In this document: positions 63,587 to 64,000 of the stretch, piece by piece | Layout of the letters: the number at the start of each line of letters is the position of its first letter | How positions within the stretch are numbered: the first letter of the stretch is position 1 | Assembly (NCBI RefSeq): GCF_029360725.1 | Contig: NZ_JARKMY010000014.1 | Span: forward strand, 317,201 to 381,200 | Source: Chryseolinea sp. H1M3-3 | Lineage (GTDB): Bacteria; Bacteroidota; Bacteroidia; Cytophagales; Cyclobacteriaceae | DNA length: 64,000 bases | Direction: 5' to 3' | Made by a program: the position numbers and the translations under genes | The notes under the pieces: generated by a model | Database searches by the model: none | What the model was told of the DNA's origin: nothing | The model's input: the letters and a program-made list of their open reading frames with translations, nothing else

Positions 63587-64000
63587 ATGTCAGACCATAT
63601 ACAAAAATCGCGAAGATCTTTTATTAAAAAGGCTATAGGTAGTGCAATTATTACCGGTGTACCTTCCACCATCATTGCACATCCGGAAAGCTACATTGAA
63701 ACATTGTCGCCCGCTAAAAAATTCATGGCCAACGACCAAGTTAATATTGCGGTAATTGGCATGGGTATCATGGGCTTTAGCAATGCAAAAACCTCTGTAC
63801 AAGTACCTGGAGTGAAGCTGGTTGCTGCCTGCGACTTATACACCGGGCGCCTTGATCACGCGAAGGAGGTATATGGCAAAGATTTGTTCGTAACTAAAAA
63901 CTATCAAGAAATTCTCGATAGAAAGGATATAGACGCGGTTTTTATCGCCACCACCGACCATTGGCATGACCGGATTTCCATAGACGCCATGAACAAAGGC
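63587..64000 (+). CDS. Tat-exported Gfo/Idh/MocA oxidoreductase (partial)
   Basis: The first 138 codons of a gene cut by the right edge. It begins with a twin-arginine signal (KSRRSFIKKAIGSAIITG). The mature part has the NAD(P)-binding Rossmann start VNIAVIGMGIMGF, LVAACDLYTGRLDHA, the YQEILDRKDIDAVFIAT segment and the TTDHWHD motif typical of the Gfo/Idh/MocA family. Such Tat-exported members in Bacteroidota act on sugars or glycosides in the periplasm with tightly bound NAD(P) (inference). The C-terminal substrate domain is outside the window. Confidence 0.88.
   Translation, partial: MSDHIQKSRRSFIKKAIGSAIITGVPSTIIAHPESYIETLSPAKKFMANDQVNIAVIGMGIMGFSNAKTSVQVPGVKLVAACDLYTGRLDHAKEVYGKDLFVTKNYQEILDRKDIDAVFIATTDHWHDRISIDAMNKG

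Overview
The window looks like a chromosomal segment of a Bacteroidota bacterium, most likely a Cytophagales-type soil or aquatic member. The pointers are two PorP/SprF proteins, type A and type B C-terminal sorting domains of the type IX secretion system (T9SS), FG-GAP/SprB-like giant adhesins, a MetH split into two ORFs, and near-absence of Shine-Dalgarno signals. No rRNA, tRNA or CRISPR array was seen. Coding density is high, with about 37 credible complete genes and two genes cut by the window edges.

1-8.4 kb: carbohydrate-related genes. A truncated CBM9-like secreted protein, a Tat-signal PLP enzyme of the SelA-like family, a GH26 beta-mannanase, a 1306-residue secreted beta-helix/Big_2/PA14 protein with a T9SS tail, and a D-galactonate dehydratase. 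8.5-18.1 kb: a signalling block read leftwards. A lone receiver domain overlaps a REC-PAS-LOV-like protein that ends in a DHp domain; then come a complete PAS/GAF histidine kinase, an FtsX/MacB-type permease, and a TPR protein that also ends in a bare DHp domain. 18.2-23.7 kb: methionine/one-carbon genes (metF, metH C-terminal part, metH N-terminal part) behind a SAM-I riboswitch. A small four-helix-bundle (IVP-type) gene, flanked by inverted octamer arrays, sits between metH and metF. 24-25.7 kb: an exopolyphosphatase-like gene convergent with a beta-barrel protein.

25.9-38.0 kb: a T9SS surface-protein locus in the order PorP/SprF with a SPOR-like tail, 1076-residue adhesin, 2124-residue adhesin with 14 two-cysteine repeats, second PorP/SprF. 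38.0-43.2 kb: ppk1, gyrB and ppk2, so the three main polyphosphate enzyme families lie within 20 kb. 43.4-50 kb: SnoaL-like protein, CoA-binding protein, M61 peptidase, FAD-dependent dehydrogenase, and a MORN/YwqK-repeat protein with a barrel-like C-terminus. 49.9-54.5 kb: a tryptophan-2,3-dioxygenase-like gene divergent from a glutaryl-CoA dehydrogenase-like gene, then a DUF1573 protein and trpS. 55-64 kb: phosphosugar mutase, DinB-like protein, mtaB, a LolD-type ATPase, sucC, an outer-membrane protein, an MreB paralogue and a truncated Tat-exported Gfo/Idh/MocA oxidoreductase.

The observations most worth following are the four-helix-bundle gene framed by inverted octamer arrays (with related solo arrays elsewhere in the window), a LOV-type domain whose photoactive Cys is replaced by Pro, two proteins ending in a histidine-phosphotransfer-like DHp domain without an ATPase domain, the SAM riboswitch with a possible Shine-Dalgarno-sequestering arm, and the PorP-adhesin-adhesin-PorP locus.
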